From assembly GCA_016716325.1 (NCBI GenBank), contig JADJWO010000001.1, positions 806,001 to 870,000 of the forward strand: a stretch of 64,000 nucleotides of DNA, written 5' to 3'. The notes beneath the pieces were generated by a model. The model did not search any database, had not been told where the DNA came from, and saw nothing but the letters and a program-made list of their open reading frames with translations. Numbering within the stretch: the stretch's first letter is position 1; the number at the start of each line of letters is the position of its first letter. A program made the translations under genes and the position numbers. This DNA comes from Nitrosomonadales bacterium (lineage in GTDB: Bacteria; Pseudomonadota; Gammaproteobacteria; Burkholderiales; Gallionellaceae). This document shows positions 8,236 through 16,091 of this stretch, one piece after another.

Positions 8236-8934
8236 TCAGGCCACGCCTTCGATCCGTTTCCACAAACACGCGCCCTTGCTCGCCTTGTCGATATCGTCCA
8301 GTTGTTGCGCATGCCCCGCCAATTCCTCCGCGCTCGGCGGCAACACCCTCGGCCTGGGACAGGATGCATCCGTGCCCAACGCAGCCAGTTGGCGCCCGGA
8401 TACGGGATCGTCGCCGAGCAGGCTTTCCTGTCCGCGCGTCATCGCGAAATACACCTCGGCGAGCAATTCGGTATCCAGCAGCGCACCATGCAGCGTGCGA
8501 TGGGTATTGTCTATCTCATAGCGGCTGCACAGCGCATCCAGACTGTTCTTCTTGCCGGGATGCATTTCGCGCGCGAGCTTGAGCGTATCCACCACCTCGT
8601 TCCGCAACGGCGGCAAGCCGGCCCGTTCCAGTTCGTGATTCAGGAAGGACAGGTCGAACGGCGCGTTATGGATGATGAGCTCCGCGTCCTCGATGAACTC
8701 CAGGAAGCCGGTCGCGATGTCGGAGAATTTCGGCTCGTTCTGCAGGCGTTCATAGGTCAGCCCGTGGATCCTCACCGCATCCTCCTCGATCTCGCGTTCC
8801 GGATTGAGGTAGCGATGAAAACGGCTCTGCGACACCTTGCGTCCGTCCAGCTCGATCGCCGCCAGTTCGATGATGCGGTGCCCCTGCCGGGGGTCCAGTC
8901 CGGTGGTCTCGGTATCCAGCACAATTTTACGCAT
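8236..8934 (-). CDS. dnaQ: DNA polymerase III epsilon subunit (proofreading exonuclease)
   Basis: The 3'-5' exonuclease of the replicative polymerase, 232 residues. Exo I (IVLDTETTG) opens the protein, Exo II is IIHNAPFDLSFLNHEL, and Exo III is the HxAxxD form in TLHGALLDTELLAEVY. I chose the ATG at 8934 because GGAG lies 7 bases upstream; the longer frame runs back into rnhA. It overlaps rnhA by 8 bases, and the order methyltransferase-rnhA-dnaQ matches the classical proteobacterial arrangement. Confidence 0.96.
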   Translation of the reverse strand: MRKIVLDTETTGLDPRQGHRIIELAAIELDGRKVSQSRFHRYLNPEREIEEDAVRIHGLTYERLQNEPKFSDIATGFLEFIEDAELIIHNAPFDLSFLNHELERAGLPPLRNEVVDTLKLAREMHPGKKNSLDALCSRYEIDNTHRTLHGALLDTELLAEVYFAMTRGQESLLGDDPVSGRQLAALGTDASCPRPRVLPPSAEELAGHAQQLDDIDKASKGACLWKRIEGVA

Positions 8935-9382
8935 CTTCATTCTCCCGCACGGACTCCACGCCCCGGTTCGCCAACTCGTCGGCGCGCTCGTTGCCGTCAT
9001 GCCCGGCATGTCCCTTGACCCAGATCCATTCGATCTCGTGCTGCGCCGCCAGCGCGTCCAGCCTGCGCCACAAGTCCTCGTTCTTCACCGGCTTCTTGTC
9101 CGCCGTCTTCCAGCCGCGCAGCTTCCAGCCATGCACCCATTCGCTGATGCCCTGTTGCACATACTTCGAGTCGGTATGCAGCTTCACGCGGCAATGCCGC
9201 TTCAGGGCTTCCAGCGCGGAGATCGCCGCCAGCAGCTCCATGCGGTTGTTGGTGGTGTGCGCCTCGCCGCCGAACATCTCGCGCTCCTTGCCCTTGCTGC
9301 GCAACAGCGCGCCCCATCCGCCCACGCCGGGGTTCCCCTTGCATGCGCCATCCGTGAATATCTCGACCACGTCCTTGTTCAT
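8927..9382 (-). CDS. rnhA: ribonuclease HI
   Basis: It cleaves RNA in RNA-DNA hybrids in the cytoplasm. The 151-residue product has the full active site: Asp in IFTDGACKGNPG, Glu in NNRMELLAAI, Asp in LHTDSKYVQQG, and the His/Asp pair in KGHAGHDGNERADELA. Length is typical of bacterial RNase HI. It overlaps dnaQ by 8 bases and follows the methyltransferase gene by only 6 bases, so all three are probably one transcript. Confidence 0.97.
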   Translation of the reverse strand: MNKDVVEIFTDGACKGNPGVGGWGALLRSKGKEREMFGGEAHTTNNRMELLAAISALEALKRHCRVKLHTDSKYVQQGISEWVHGWKLRGWKTADKKPVKNEDLWRRLDALAAQHEIEWIWVKGHAGHDGNERADELANRGVESVRENEDA

Positions 9383-9388
9383 TGCGGA

Positions 9389-10132
9389 TCAGCCTCGCTG
9401 CGTTGCGAAATCCTGTTGTTCAGTTTCGGCGAGACCTGGCAACAGTTTGCTCACCAGCCCCTCGTTCCATTGCGGCTTGATCAGCCGCATCCCGTGCACG
9501 CGTTTCACCGCATGCAGAAAATACACCCCGCCGCTCACCGCCCACCAGCGGTCCCCTGCCGCCTCCATGAACGCGCAGCGCTCCAGCCATTTGGCCTGGT
9601 GGAACGGCGGCGCATAGGCCGCGAAACGCCCCCCCACCACCTCGAAACCCAGCAAGGCCAGCCAGTCCTTGAGGCGCGACAGCGCAATGAACCGCCCGCA
9701 CCACGGATAACCCTGCCGCCTGCCCAGCGCGCGGTGCAGCCCCCACAGACTGCGCGGATTGAAACCGCTGATGACCAGACTGCCTTCCGGCATCATCACC
9801 CGCTCCACCTCGCGCAAGATCTGGTGCGGATGTTCGGCAAAATCGAGCGTGTGCGGCAACAGCACCATATCCATGCTGGCACTCGCGAACGGCAACTCCG
9901 TACAGCACAACCGCACCGCATTGCCGGCCTGGCTGCCGGCACTGAAGCGCAGCGGCACGCGGCTGCCGCGCAGGAAATCCTGTTCCGGCGAACCCATCTG
10001 CACCGCGTTATAACCGAAGATATCGCTCACGGCGTGGTCGAAGAACGCATACTCCCGCGCCAGCACATAGCTGCCCTGCTCGGTGGCAAACCATTCGCTC
10101 AAACTCTGCGCGGTTAACTTACAATTCGGCAT
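9389..10132 (-). CDS. class I SAM-dependent methyltransferase (YafS-like)
   Basis: Substrate unknown. A methyltransferase-11 fold is visible: NAVRLCCTELPFASASMDMVLLPHTLDFAEHPHQILREVERVM carries the post-I and motif II region, and LVISGFNPRSLWGL follows. The gene sits in the same place as yafS in the E. coli gloB-yafS-rnhA-dnaQ cluster. I start at MPNCKLTAQS (10132); an ATG at 10153 would add seven residues and almost touch gloB. Divergent gloB begins 23 bases away, so promoters must overlap. Confidence 0.85.
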   Translation of the reverse strand: MPNCKLTAQSLSEWFATEQGSYVLAREYAFFDHAVSDIFGYNAVQMGSPEQDFLRGSRVPLRFSAGSQAGNAVRLCCTELPFASASMDMVLLPHTLDFAEHPHQILREVERVMMPEGSLVISGFNPRSLWGLHRALGRRQGYPWCGRFIALSRLKDWLALLGFEVVGGRFAAYAPPFHQAKWLERCAFMEAAGDRWWAVSGGVYFLHAVKRVHGMRLIKPQWNEGLVSKLLPGLAETEQQDFATQRG

Positions 10133-10155
10133 CGCCTTCGTTCCGTGAATCATCC

Positions 10156-10917
10156 ATGTTCCAGATCACCGCCATACCCGCCCTCAAGGACAACTACATC
10201 TGGGCGATCCACAACGACCGTCATGCCGTCGTGGTCGACCCCGGCGAGGCCGCCCCGGTATTCGCCTTCCTGCGCGGGAACGGCCTGCAGCCCGTCGCCA
10301 TCCTGTGTACCCACCGGCATGCCGACCACATCGGCGGCATCGCGGAACTGCGCGAAGTATACAACGTGCCGGTGTGCGGACGGCGGCATGCGAACAATCC
10401 GCACGTCACCCGCGACCTGCGCGAAGGCGACCGCATCGAACTCGACGCGCCCGGCCTCGCGCTCGACATCATCGAGATCCCCGGCCACCTCGACGACCAC
10501 ATCGCCTACCTTGCGCCGGACATACTGTTCTGCGGCGACGTCCTGTTCGGCGCGGGCTGCGGCAGGAACTTCGAGGGCAGCCTCGCGCAGTTGCACCATT
10601 CGCTGCAACGCCTGGCCGCACTGCCCGACAGCACCCGCGTGTACTGCGCCCACGAGTACACCGCCGCCAACCTGCGCTTCGCCCTCGCCTGCGAACCGGA
10701 CAACCCCGACGTACGGCAACGCATCGCCGAAACCGAACGGCTGCGCGCCGCCAACCTGCCGACCCTGCCCTCCACCATCGAACTGGAAAAGGCCACCAAC
10801 CCCTTCCTGCGCTGCGCACAGCCGGAAATCCTCCGCACCCTGCAACAGAACGGCCTGGACGACCACAGCGAACTCGGCGTATTTACTGCCCTGCGCGAAT
10901 GGAAGAACCACTTCTGA
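10156..10917 (+). CDS. gloB: hydroxyacylglutathione hydrolase (glyoxalase II)
   Basis: It hydrolyses S-lactoylglutathione in methylglyoxal detoxification. The metallo-beta-lactamase motif THRHADH lies at residues 52-58, followed by GHLDDHIAYL, the metal-bridging Asp in FCGDVLFGAGCGR, and the C-terminal metal ligand in YCAHEYTAANLRFA. The 253-residue length is normal. It is divergent from the methyltransferase. Downstream the sequence becomes the rearranged tRNA-Ser locus. Confidence 0.97.
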   Translation: MFQITAIPALKDNYIWAIHNDRHAVVVDPGEAAPVFAFLRGNGLQPVAILCTHRHADHIGGIAELREVYNVPVCGRRHANNPHVTRDLREGDRIELDAPGLALDIIEIPGHLDDHIAYLAPDILFCGDVLFGAGCGRNFEGSLAQLHHSLQRLAALPDSTRVYCAHEYTAANLRFALACEPDNPDVRQRIAETERLRAANLPTLPSTIELEKATNPFLRCAQPEILRTLQQNGLDDHSELGVFTALREWKNHF

Positions 10918-10968
10918 TTGCGGCAAAAGGCATTCTGGTTTATCCTGCGCGCCCTTTCGGATAACCAG

Positions 10969-10995
10969 CGACTTGGCGGCTTTGCCGCCTAGTCG
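10969..10995. repeat. palindromic hairpin between gloB and the tRNA-Ser pieces
   Basis: CGACTTGGCGGC, loop TTT, GCCGCCTAGTCG pairs over 11 of 12 positions. There is no T-run, so it does not look like a normal terminator. It lies where the promoter region of the first, broken tRNA-Ser copy would be expected. Confidence 0.7.
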
Positions 10996-11014
10996 AATGG
11001 CTAGTAGCTCCACC

Positions 11015-11049
11015 AGAGGTGGATGAGCGGTTTAAGTCGCACGCCTGGA
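11015..11049 (+). pseudogene. truncated tRNA-Ser copy (5' part)
   Basis: These 35 bases are identical to positions 11170-11204 of the intact tRNA-Ser(GGA), from the acceptor stem to the end of the anticodon. The copy stops immediately after the anticodon GGA and runs into a palindromic element. It cannot form a tRNA. Confidence 0.9.
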
Positions 11050-11143
11050 CAACACGCTGCGTAGCGGCTTGTTGCGGCGTAGGCTAACGTGAGCGCAGCA
11101 AACGTTAAGCTGCGAAGCTGCGGCCGTAGCCAAAGCGTGCCCG
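11050..11143. repeat. palindromic element, copy A, inserted at a tRNA-Ser anticodon loop
   Basis: It opens with the hairpin CAACA-c-GCTGC-gta-GCGGC-t-TGTTG (11050-11074), then GCGGCGTAGGCTAACGTGA and a second dyad around AACGTTA. Copy A' at 11321 has the same order. The hairpin stem keeps pairing despite a base change (GCTGC here, GCCGC there), which suggests selection on the fold or on recognition. The 3' limit is approximate. Confidence 0.7.
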
Positions 11144-11167
11144 AAAAGTAACACAGCAGTACCATCT

Positions 11168-11258
<91 letters not shown>

Positions 11259-11263
11259 AATAC

Positions 11264-11293
11264 AAAACCGCCCCTTGTGGGTGGTTTTTTATT
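11264..11293 (+). terminator. intrinsic terminator after tRNA-Ser
   Basis: ACCGCCC pairs with GGGTGGT around a 5-base loop (one wobble pair), followed by TTTTTTATTT, 5 bases past the CCA end. Confidence 0.8.
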
Positions 11294-11320
11294 TGGTTGA
11301 ACGGGAGGGTACGGGTTCGA

Positions 11321-11485
11321 CAACACGCCGCGCAGCGGCTTGTTGCGGCGCAGGCTAACGTGAAGCTTGCGAACGTTAAGTGCGGCAGCACGGCCGAAGC
11401 CACCAGCAGCTCGCGCAGGATGCCGAAGGCAGTCCCGAGTGCAACGAGGGATGAAGCTTTCGCGCAGGCAACGCGAAAACTGAAC
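11321..11485. repeat. palindromic element, copy A', inserted at a tRNA-Ser T-loop
   Basis: It begins with the hairpin CAACA-c-GCCGC-gca-GCGGC-t-TGTTG (11321-11345), then GCGGCGCAGGCTAACGTGA and a dyad TAACGT/ACGTTA, in the same order as copy A. It is preceded by GGGTTCGA (11313-11320) and followed by AATCCCGCCCTCTCCGCCA, which are the two halves of a tRNA-Ser T-arm. The tail from about 11400 has no counterpart in copy A. Confidence 0.65.
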
Positions 11486-11504
11486 AATCCCGCCCTCTCC
11501 GCCA
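11486..11504 (+). pseudogene. truncated tRNA-Ser copy (3' end)
   Basis: AATCCCGCCCTCTCCGCCA matches the 3' T-arm, acceptor and CCA of tRNA-Ser with one change (G for T). Together with GGGTTCGA at 11313-11320 it forms a tRNA 3' end split by copy A'. It could also be read as an attachment-site duplicate. Confidence 0.75.
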
Positions 11505-11700
11505 TATCAAAGACTTAGGGGTACTTAACCCTACTTCTTCATACCTGAACCTACCTAAAAACTAGGTTTTCGCTGTGCCAAATTTGCGCCAACTGTGCCA
11601 GATTTCTGAGGGGTTTTCTAAGTAGCCTTGAAAATCCTCAGTGTTGGTGCGCGCCGAAAATTGGCCATTTTTTGGGTGTAAATGGGTGTAGTATTGGCTC
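11505..11700. other. intergenic stretch before the Fic gene
   Basis: No gene is seen. It contains AACCTA/TAGGTT and CTGAGG/CCTCAG dyads, two direct copies of CTGTGCCA about 20 bases apart, and GGGTGTA repeated close to the Fic start. Such sequence is often found beside tRNA-linked integration sites, but no integrase is present in the window. Confidence 0.4.
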
Positions 11701-12750
11701 ATGCTGAAAATTGACTCCATTCAGATCACCCCGGAGATCCTCAGTCTGATTGCCAGGATCGACGAGTTCAAAGGCGCTTGGCGCGCCTTGGGCACGCTCG
11801 CCCCCGCTCGCCTGTCGGCCTTGCGCCGCGTGGCCACCATCGAGAGCATCGGTTCCTCCACCCGCATCGAGGGCAGCAAGCTGTCCGACCGGGAGGTGGA
11901 ACAGCTCCTGTCGAATCTGGAGATCAAATCCTTCGCCACCCGCGATGAGCAGGAAGTGGCTGGCTATGCCGAGCTGATGGACTTGGTGTTCTCATCTTGG
12001 CAGGACATCCCGTTCACCGAGAATCAAATCAAACAGTTGCATCAGATCTTGCTGCGTCACAGCGAGAAGGACACGTGGCATCGCGGCAATTACAAAACCA
12101 ACTCGAACAGCGTCGCTGCTTTCGACGAAACCGGCGCGCAGATCGGCATCGTGTTTCAGACCGCGTCACCTTTCGATACACCTCGCTTGATGACGGAGTT
12201 GGTGGCCTGGGTGAATCAGGAGCGCGAGACTGCCCGGCTGCATCCACTGCTAATCATCGCCCTGTGCGTCGTCGTTTTCTTGGAGATCCATCCCTTCCAG
12301 GACGGCAACGGGCGCCTCTCCCGGGTGCTCACCACGTTCCTGCTGCTGCAGGCCGGGTATGCCTATGTGCCGTACAGTTCGTTGGAAAGCGTGATTGAAC
12401 ACAGCAAGGAAGCCTACTACCTGGCACTGCGCCAGACGCAGGGCACGATCCGCACGGAATCCCCGAACTGGCAGCCGTGGTTGGTGTTCTTTCTGCGTTC
12501 TCTGGCCGAGCAGATGCGGCGTCTGGAGAAGAAGGTCGAGCGCGAGAAGATCGTGCTGGCGGCCATGCCTGAGTTGCAGCTACAGATCGTCGAGTTTGCC
12601 CGCGAACATGGTCGTGTCACCATTGGCGATGCCATTAAGCTGACCGGGGCTAGTCGGAATACGCTCAAGCAGCATTTCCGCACCCTGGTCGAACGCGGTA
12701 CGCTGAACCAGCATGGCAGTGGCCGAGGGGTTTGGTACGACATGCGCTAA
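11701..12750 (+). CDS. Fic-domain protein with C-terminal winged helix
   Basis: Fic enzymes usually transfer AMP to protein hydroxyl groups. The catalytic loop HPFQDGNGRLSR at residues 197-208 is intact. An inhibitory motif of the (S/T)xxxE(G/N) type, SSTRIEG at 52-58, lies N-terminal to the core, making it a class II, self-inhibited Fic. Residues about 295-345 form a winged helix (RVTIGDAIKLTGASRNTLKQHF), so it may bind DNA. It stands alone in the accessory patch downstream of tRNA-Ser, without an antitoxin-sized neighbour. Confidence 0.93.
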   Translation: MLKIDSIQITPEILSLIARIDEFKGAWRALGTLAPARLSALRRVATIESIGSSTRIEGSKLSDREVEQLLSNLEIKSFATRDEQEVAGYAELMDLVFSSWQDIPFTENQIKQLHQILLRHSEKDTWHRGNYKTNSNSVAAFDETGAQIGIVFQTASPFDTPRLMTELVAWVNQERETARLHPLLIIALCVVVFLEIHPFQDGNGRLSRVLTTFLLLQAGYAYVPYSSLESVIEHSKEAYYLALRQTQGTIRTESPNWQPWLVFFLRSLAEQMRRLEKKVEREKIVLAAMPELQLQIVEFAREHGRVTIGDAIKLTGASRNTLKQHFRTLVERGTLNQHGSGRGVWYDMR

Positions 12751-13119
12751 GCCCCCTGCACCCAACGTGTCCTTGATCTGTGTAGATCGAAAACAAACAG
12801 GTTCGTTATGAAATTCCCGCCAGTCGTGATTCAGGCCAAACAGAAAATTAGCCCTGCTCAGATAGGGCCGTAATTGGGTTCGCCACGATTAGCCTTGCTG
12901 TTACATTAATTCAGATGAAATACCAGATGAAAGGTACCGGAGTCGATTTATTGTTCACGTATGCGAACCTTTCAAAACAATTCGACTCCGGTACCTTTTA
13001 CCCTACGACGTGCTTCGGTACATCGGCTAACTTAATGCGCGGGCGACGTGGCATGGCTGTTTAGAAAGTATTGTGATGCTGCCCCCTTTAATCCCTTTAA
13101 TCAGCCGATGCACTACATG
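12751..13119. other. gene-less stretch between Fic and AbiE genes
   Basis: Apart from the 12930-12998 inverted repeat I see no coding frame with family features and no RNA gene. Base composition is more AT-rich than the flanking housekeeping DNA, as expected for accessory sequence. Confidence 0.5.
12930..12998. repeat. 17-bp inverted repeat, REP/solo-transposon-end like
   Basis: AAAGGTACCGGAGTCGA (12930-12946) and its perfect complement TCGACTCCGGTACCTTT (12982-12998) flank a 35-base spacer. Partial copies occur at 21619 and 22304. From memory, similar GGAGTCGA sequences flank Y1 (REP-associated) transposase genes in proteobacteria; no such gene is present here, so this would be a non-autonomous remnant. 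Confidence 0.7.
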
Positions 13120-13147
13120 TTGACATGATACTGAATGTCGGTAAATA
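13120..13147 (+). promoter_or_regulatory. promoter of the abiE operon
   Basis: A consensus TTGACA at 13120-13125 and TAAATA at 13142-13147 are 16 bases apart. The expected start site is near 13154, giving a leader of about 20 bases before the ATG at 13177. The promoter is overlapped by the long dyad at 13126-13173. Confidence 0.75.
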
Positions 13148-13173
13148 TTAGCAACTACCGACGATATGTATCA
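13126..13173. promoter_or_regulatory. AbiEi operator (48-bp dyad)
   Basis: The arrangement TGATAC-5-GTCGGTA-12-TACCGAC-5-GTATCA is perfectly symmetric in both arm sequence and spacing. It covers the promoter from just after the -35 to past the start site. AbiEi-type antitoxins are known to bind inverted repeats in their own promoter, so negative autoregulation is likely. Confidence 0.8.
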
Positions 13174-13176
13174 GTC

Positions 13177-13779
13177 ATGGAAACCTCAAAAATCACGCAG
13201 GTTCTGAGTCTCGCCAAGCAGGCAGGCGTAATTCGCGCCCGAGACCTGGAACCGCACAACATACCCCGCACCTATCTTGCCCGCCTATGCGAAGCGGGCA
13301 AGCTTCAACGCCTTGGGCGCGGCCTTTATATGCTGACCGATAGCGCCATCACTACCAATCATAGTCTGGGCGAGGCCGCAAAGCGTGTGCCCCATGGCGT
13401 GATCTGCCTGCTCTCGGCTCTAAGGTTTCATGGGGTCACCACACAGGCTCCATTCGAAGTCTGGATGGCGATTGAAAACAAAGCGCGCGCGCCAGCAGCC
13501 AAAGAAACGCCGCTGCGAGTTGTCCGGTTTTCAGGCAATGCACTAGAGTCCGGCATAGAGACACATGTGATAGACGGTGTGCCGACCCAAATTTACTCGC
13601 TCGCCAAGACCATCGCCGATTGTTTCAAGTACCGGAACAAGATCGGACTGGATGTGGCCGTGGAAGCGCTGAGAGAGAGCTGGCGCGCGCGCAGATGCAC
13701 CATGGACGAGCTCTGGCGTTACGCGGCGGTTTGCCGGGTATCCAATGTGATGCGCCCCTATCTGGAAACACTGACATGA
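13177..13779 (+). CDS. abiEi: AbiEi-family antitoxin / transcriptional repressor
   Basis: The antitoxin half of a type IV toxin-antitoxin pair also known for phage abortive infection. The product from METSKITQ is 200 residues. An N-terminal winged helix (VLSLAKQAGVIRARDLEPHN to GRGLYML) binds the operator, and the C-terminal domain carries the PTQIYSLAKTIADCFKYRNKIG and DVAVEALRE segments of the family. I reject the ATG at 13135 because it lies inside the operator and before the expected transcription start. The stop overlaps the toxin start (ATGA), so the two are translationally coupled. Confidence 0.9.
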   Translation: METSKITQVLSLAKQAGVIRARDLEPHNIPRTYLARLCEAGKLQRLGRGLYMLTDSAITTNHSLGEAAKRVPHGVICLLSALRFHGVTTQAPFEVWMAIENKARAPAAKETPLRVVRFSGNALESGIETHVIDGVPTQIYSLAKTIADCFKYRNKIGLDVAVEALRESWRARRCTMDELWRYAAVCRVSNVMRPYLETLT

Positions 13780-14705
13780 GCATAGATCAACCAAGTAACC
13801 TCCCCGCCTCCGTGCGCCAGCGGCTGCTCAATATCGCCAAACGCGATGGTGAGGCATTCGATCTGGTGTTGACGCGCTATGCTCTGGAACGCCTCTTGTA
13901 TCGCTTGGGGCAGTCCCAATACCACGGCCAGTTTCTGCTCAAGGGGGCGATGCTGTTTGCCGTGTGGGGCGGTGAATCGCACCGCCCTACCCGTGATATT
14001 GACCTGCTGGGATTCGGGTCGAGCGAGTTGCCGCAGGTGGTGCAGATTTTTCAGAACATTTGCCAAGTGTCCGTGGAGCCGGATGGGCTGGAGTTTCTCC
14101 CCGACACCATGCGTGCCATTGAAATCCGCGAGGATCAGGAGTACCAAGGCGTGCGCGTGTCATTTGAAGCGCGCTTGGGAAATGCCGTTATCCCGATTCA
14201 GATTGATATTGGCTACGGCGATGCCGTGACACCCGCGCCGGATGACATTACCTACCCCACCGTGCTGGATTTTGCCGCCCCCAAGCTGCGCGCCTATCCG
14301 ATCTACTCCGTGGTCGCGGAAAAATTCCAGGCCATGGTATGGCTTGGAATAGCCAATAGCCGCATGAAGGATTTCTACGACATCTGGATCATCATGCAGA
14401 AGTTTCCGTTTGAGGGACACATTCTAGGCGAAGCAATCGAAGCTACCTTTGCGCGTCGCCAGACACCCTTGCCGACCGAAGCCCCTTTGGCCTTGACCCA
14501 GGCATTTGCCAACGATGCGGCAAAGCAGACCCAGTGGAAAGCGTTTCTGCGCAAGAACGCATTGCCGGTGGATGACCTGACGTTCCCCGACATCATCACA
14601 GCCTTGCATGATTTCCTGATGCCGCCGACGCTGGCATCTGCCAAAGGTTTGGCATTCAATGCCAACTGGCCTGCTGGTGGTTCGTGGCAAAGCAAGGCGG
14701 AATAA
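13776..14705 (+). CDS. abiEii: AbiEii-family nucleotidyltransferase toxin
   Basis: A 309-residue toxin of the DNA polymerase beta-type nucleotidyltransferase fold. Residues 52-79 hold the active-site region: QFLLKGAMLFAVWGG followed by PTRDIDLLG, with Asp74 and Asp76 as the metal-binding pair. The family motif KDFYDIWIIM occurs in the C-terminal half after SVVAEKFQAMV. Such toxins use nucleoside triphosphates and block growth until restrained by AbiEi. The start overlaps the AbiEi stop. The convergent neighbour begins 33 bases past the end. Confidence 0.92.
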   Translation: MSIDQPSNLPASVRQRLLNIAKRDGEAFDLVLTRYALERLLYRLGQSQYHGQFLLKGAMLFAVWGGESHRPTRDIDLLGFGSSELPQVVQIFQNICQVSVEPDGLEFLPDTMRAIEIREDQEYQGVRVSFEARLGNAVIPIQIDIGYGDAVTPAPDDITYPTVLDFAAPKLRAYPIYSVVAEKFQAMVWLGIANSRMKDFYDIWIIMQKFPFEGHILGEAIEATFARRQTPLPTEAPLALTQAFANDAAKQTQWKAFLRKNALPVDDLTFPDIITALHDFLMPPTLASAKGLAFNANWPAGGSWQSKAE

Positions 14706-14738
14706 ATCCGGCCTCACCGTCCGGATCAAACATCCAGG

Positions 14739-16091
14739 CTAATCCGCCATGACCCGGAAAATCCGGCGATATAGCTCCCGCATGCGATCGACCTGCATGG
14801 ACCCCGCCCTGCCACCGTAGCGGGCATCCTCGTAGATACGCGTCATCTCCCCGGCCTCCCGGCTCAAATGACGGTAATACAAATTGATCTCGGCCAGGTA
14901 TTCCAGCGTATTTTCGCGCGCGTCCCGCTTGATGTCGTGCAACTCGAACAGCCGTGCCATCGCCTCATAACAGACCCGGGCGCCATGTTCATCGCCGCTG
15001 TACGAGCCGAACAAGACCAGGCGCATATAGTCGAATCGCGTACGCATCCAGGTGGCCACCCTGGCCTCGCGCATCAGCCGCCACATGGCGTAAAGCAGTG
15101 CCAGCACACCGAGAATGGCCAGCAGCGCGATCACTTTGTCGCGATTCTTCTTGAGCCATTCTTTTATCGACTCCCAGATATCCACACAACTTTGCATGAC
15201 CGGTTGCATCACCTTGCCCACACCATCGGCCAGATCCGCCATGCCATTGATCGCATCGCGCTGCCATTCCGGCATGCCCGGCCGCGCGGCCGCTTTGCGC
15301 ATCTCGCCGGTGGCCGGCCACCAGCTTGCGCCACCGGCTCCCGCGCCAGAACCGCTGCCGGCCCCGCTACCGGTTCCGCCGCCACTTTTGCCCGGCTGCA
15401 TGCCGCCGCCGGAAGGCACGTTGCCGCCATTGCCAACCACGACGCCCGGCTGCCCCCAGCGCGACGATATGGACAGCCATGTCGCTTGCGGGGTGAGCGC
15501 ATAGAACAACAGGCCGAGTGCAAGGATGACCGCAGTCGCCGCGGCGATCGCCGTCCATTGCGCGCCCACCACCTGTTTCCCGAGGCTCTGCTGGCGCAGT
15601 TCGCCGGTCTTGCGGTTGATCTGTTCCGCCACCAGGGTGAATACTGCGGCGACCACATAAGGCACGAGATAGAACAGCATGGTCCAATCCGCGCGATAGT
15701 GCGACGAGGCGAACAGCACCATCACGACCGAGATGAGCAGCCCCAGATGCAGATGCCGCCGGGTGGTGGTGACGCAGTTGTACGAGACCTGCATCATCGC
15801 CAGCAGGTACAACCCGGCACGCGGGAATCCCCACATGGGGATGAACACCAGCACGGTGATCAACGCGCCGAATATCAGTGAACGCCGCATCCAGCTTTTG
15901 CCGGTATCGTTGATCTCCCCTCCTTGCCGCCAGCCCACCCACAGGGTGACGGCAAAGGCGACAGCCCATAGCGAGACCTCCGTCGCAAACACGCCATACT
16001 GGATGTCGAGAAATGCGTTACAAGCCAGCGCCAGGATTTGTGCGGCGAACAGCCCCAGATAGGCCGGGAAATAATTCAGCGGCGGGCTCAT
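14739..16091 (-). CDS. membrane protein with DUF4129-like C-terminus, third gene of a MoxR-DUF58 operon
   Basis: A 450-residue integral membrane protein. Six or so membrane segments fill residues 1-200, including HYRADWTMLFYLVPYVVAAV, which resembles the N-terminal membrane part of TgpA-type transglutaminases. A Gly/Ser-rich linker spans about 220-257, then a single membrane helix (about 319-337) and a cytoplasmic tail resembling DUF4129. The transglutaminase domain normally present in TgpA is absent, so this looks like a catalytic-domain-less relative. The ATG at 16091 overlaps the DUF58 stop; the longer upstream frame is a shadow of the DUF58 gene. Confidence 0.75.
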   Translation of the reverse strand: MSPPLNYFPAYLGLFAAQILALACNAFLDIQYGVFATEVSLWAVAFAVTLWVGWRQGGEINDTGKSWMRRSLIFGALITVLVFIPMWGFPRAGLYLLAMMQVSYNCVTTTRRHLHLGLLISVVMVLFASSHYRADWTMLFYLVPYVVAAVFTLVAEQINRKTGELRQQSLGKQVVGAQWTAIAAATAVILALGLLFYALTPQATWLSISSRWGQPGVVVGNGGNVPSGGGMQPGKSGGGTGSGAGSGSGAGAGGASWWPATGEMRKAAARPGMPEWQRDAINGMADLADGVGKVMQPVMQSCVDIWESIKEWLKKNRDKVIALLAILGVLALLYAMWRLMREARVATWMRTRFDYMRLVLFGSYSGDEHGARVCYEAMARLFELHDIKRDARENTLEYLAEINLYYRHLSREAGEMTRIYEDARYGGRAGSMQVDRMRELYRRIFRVMAD

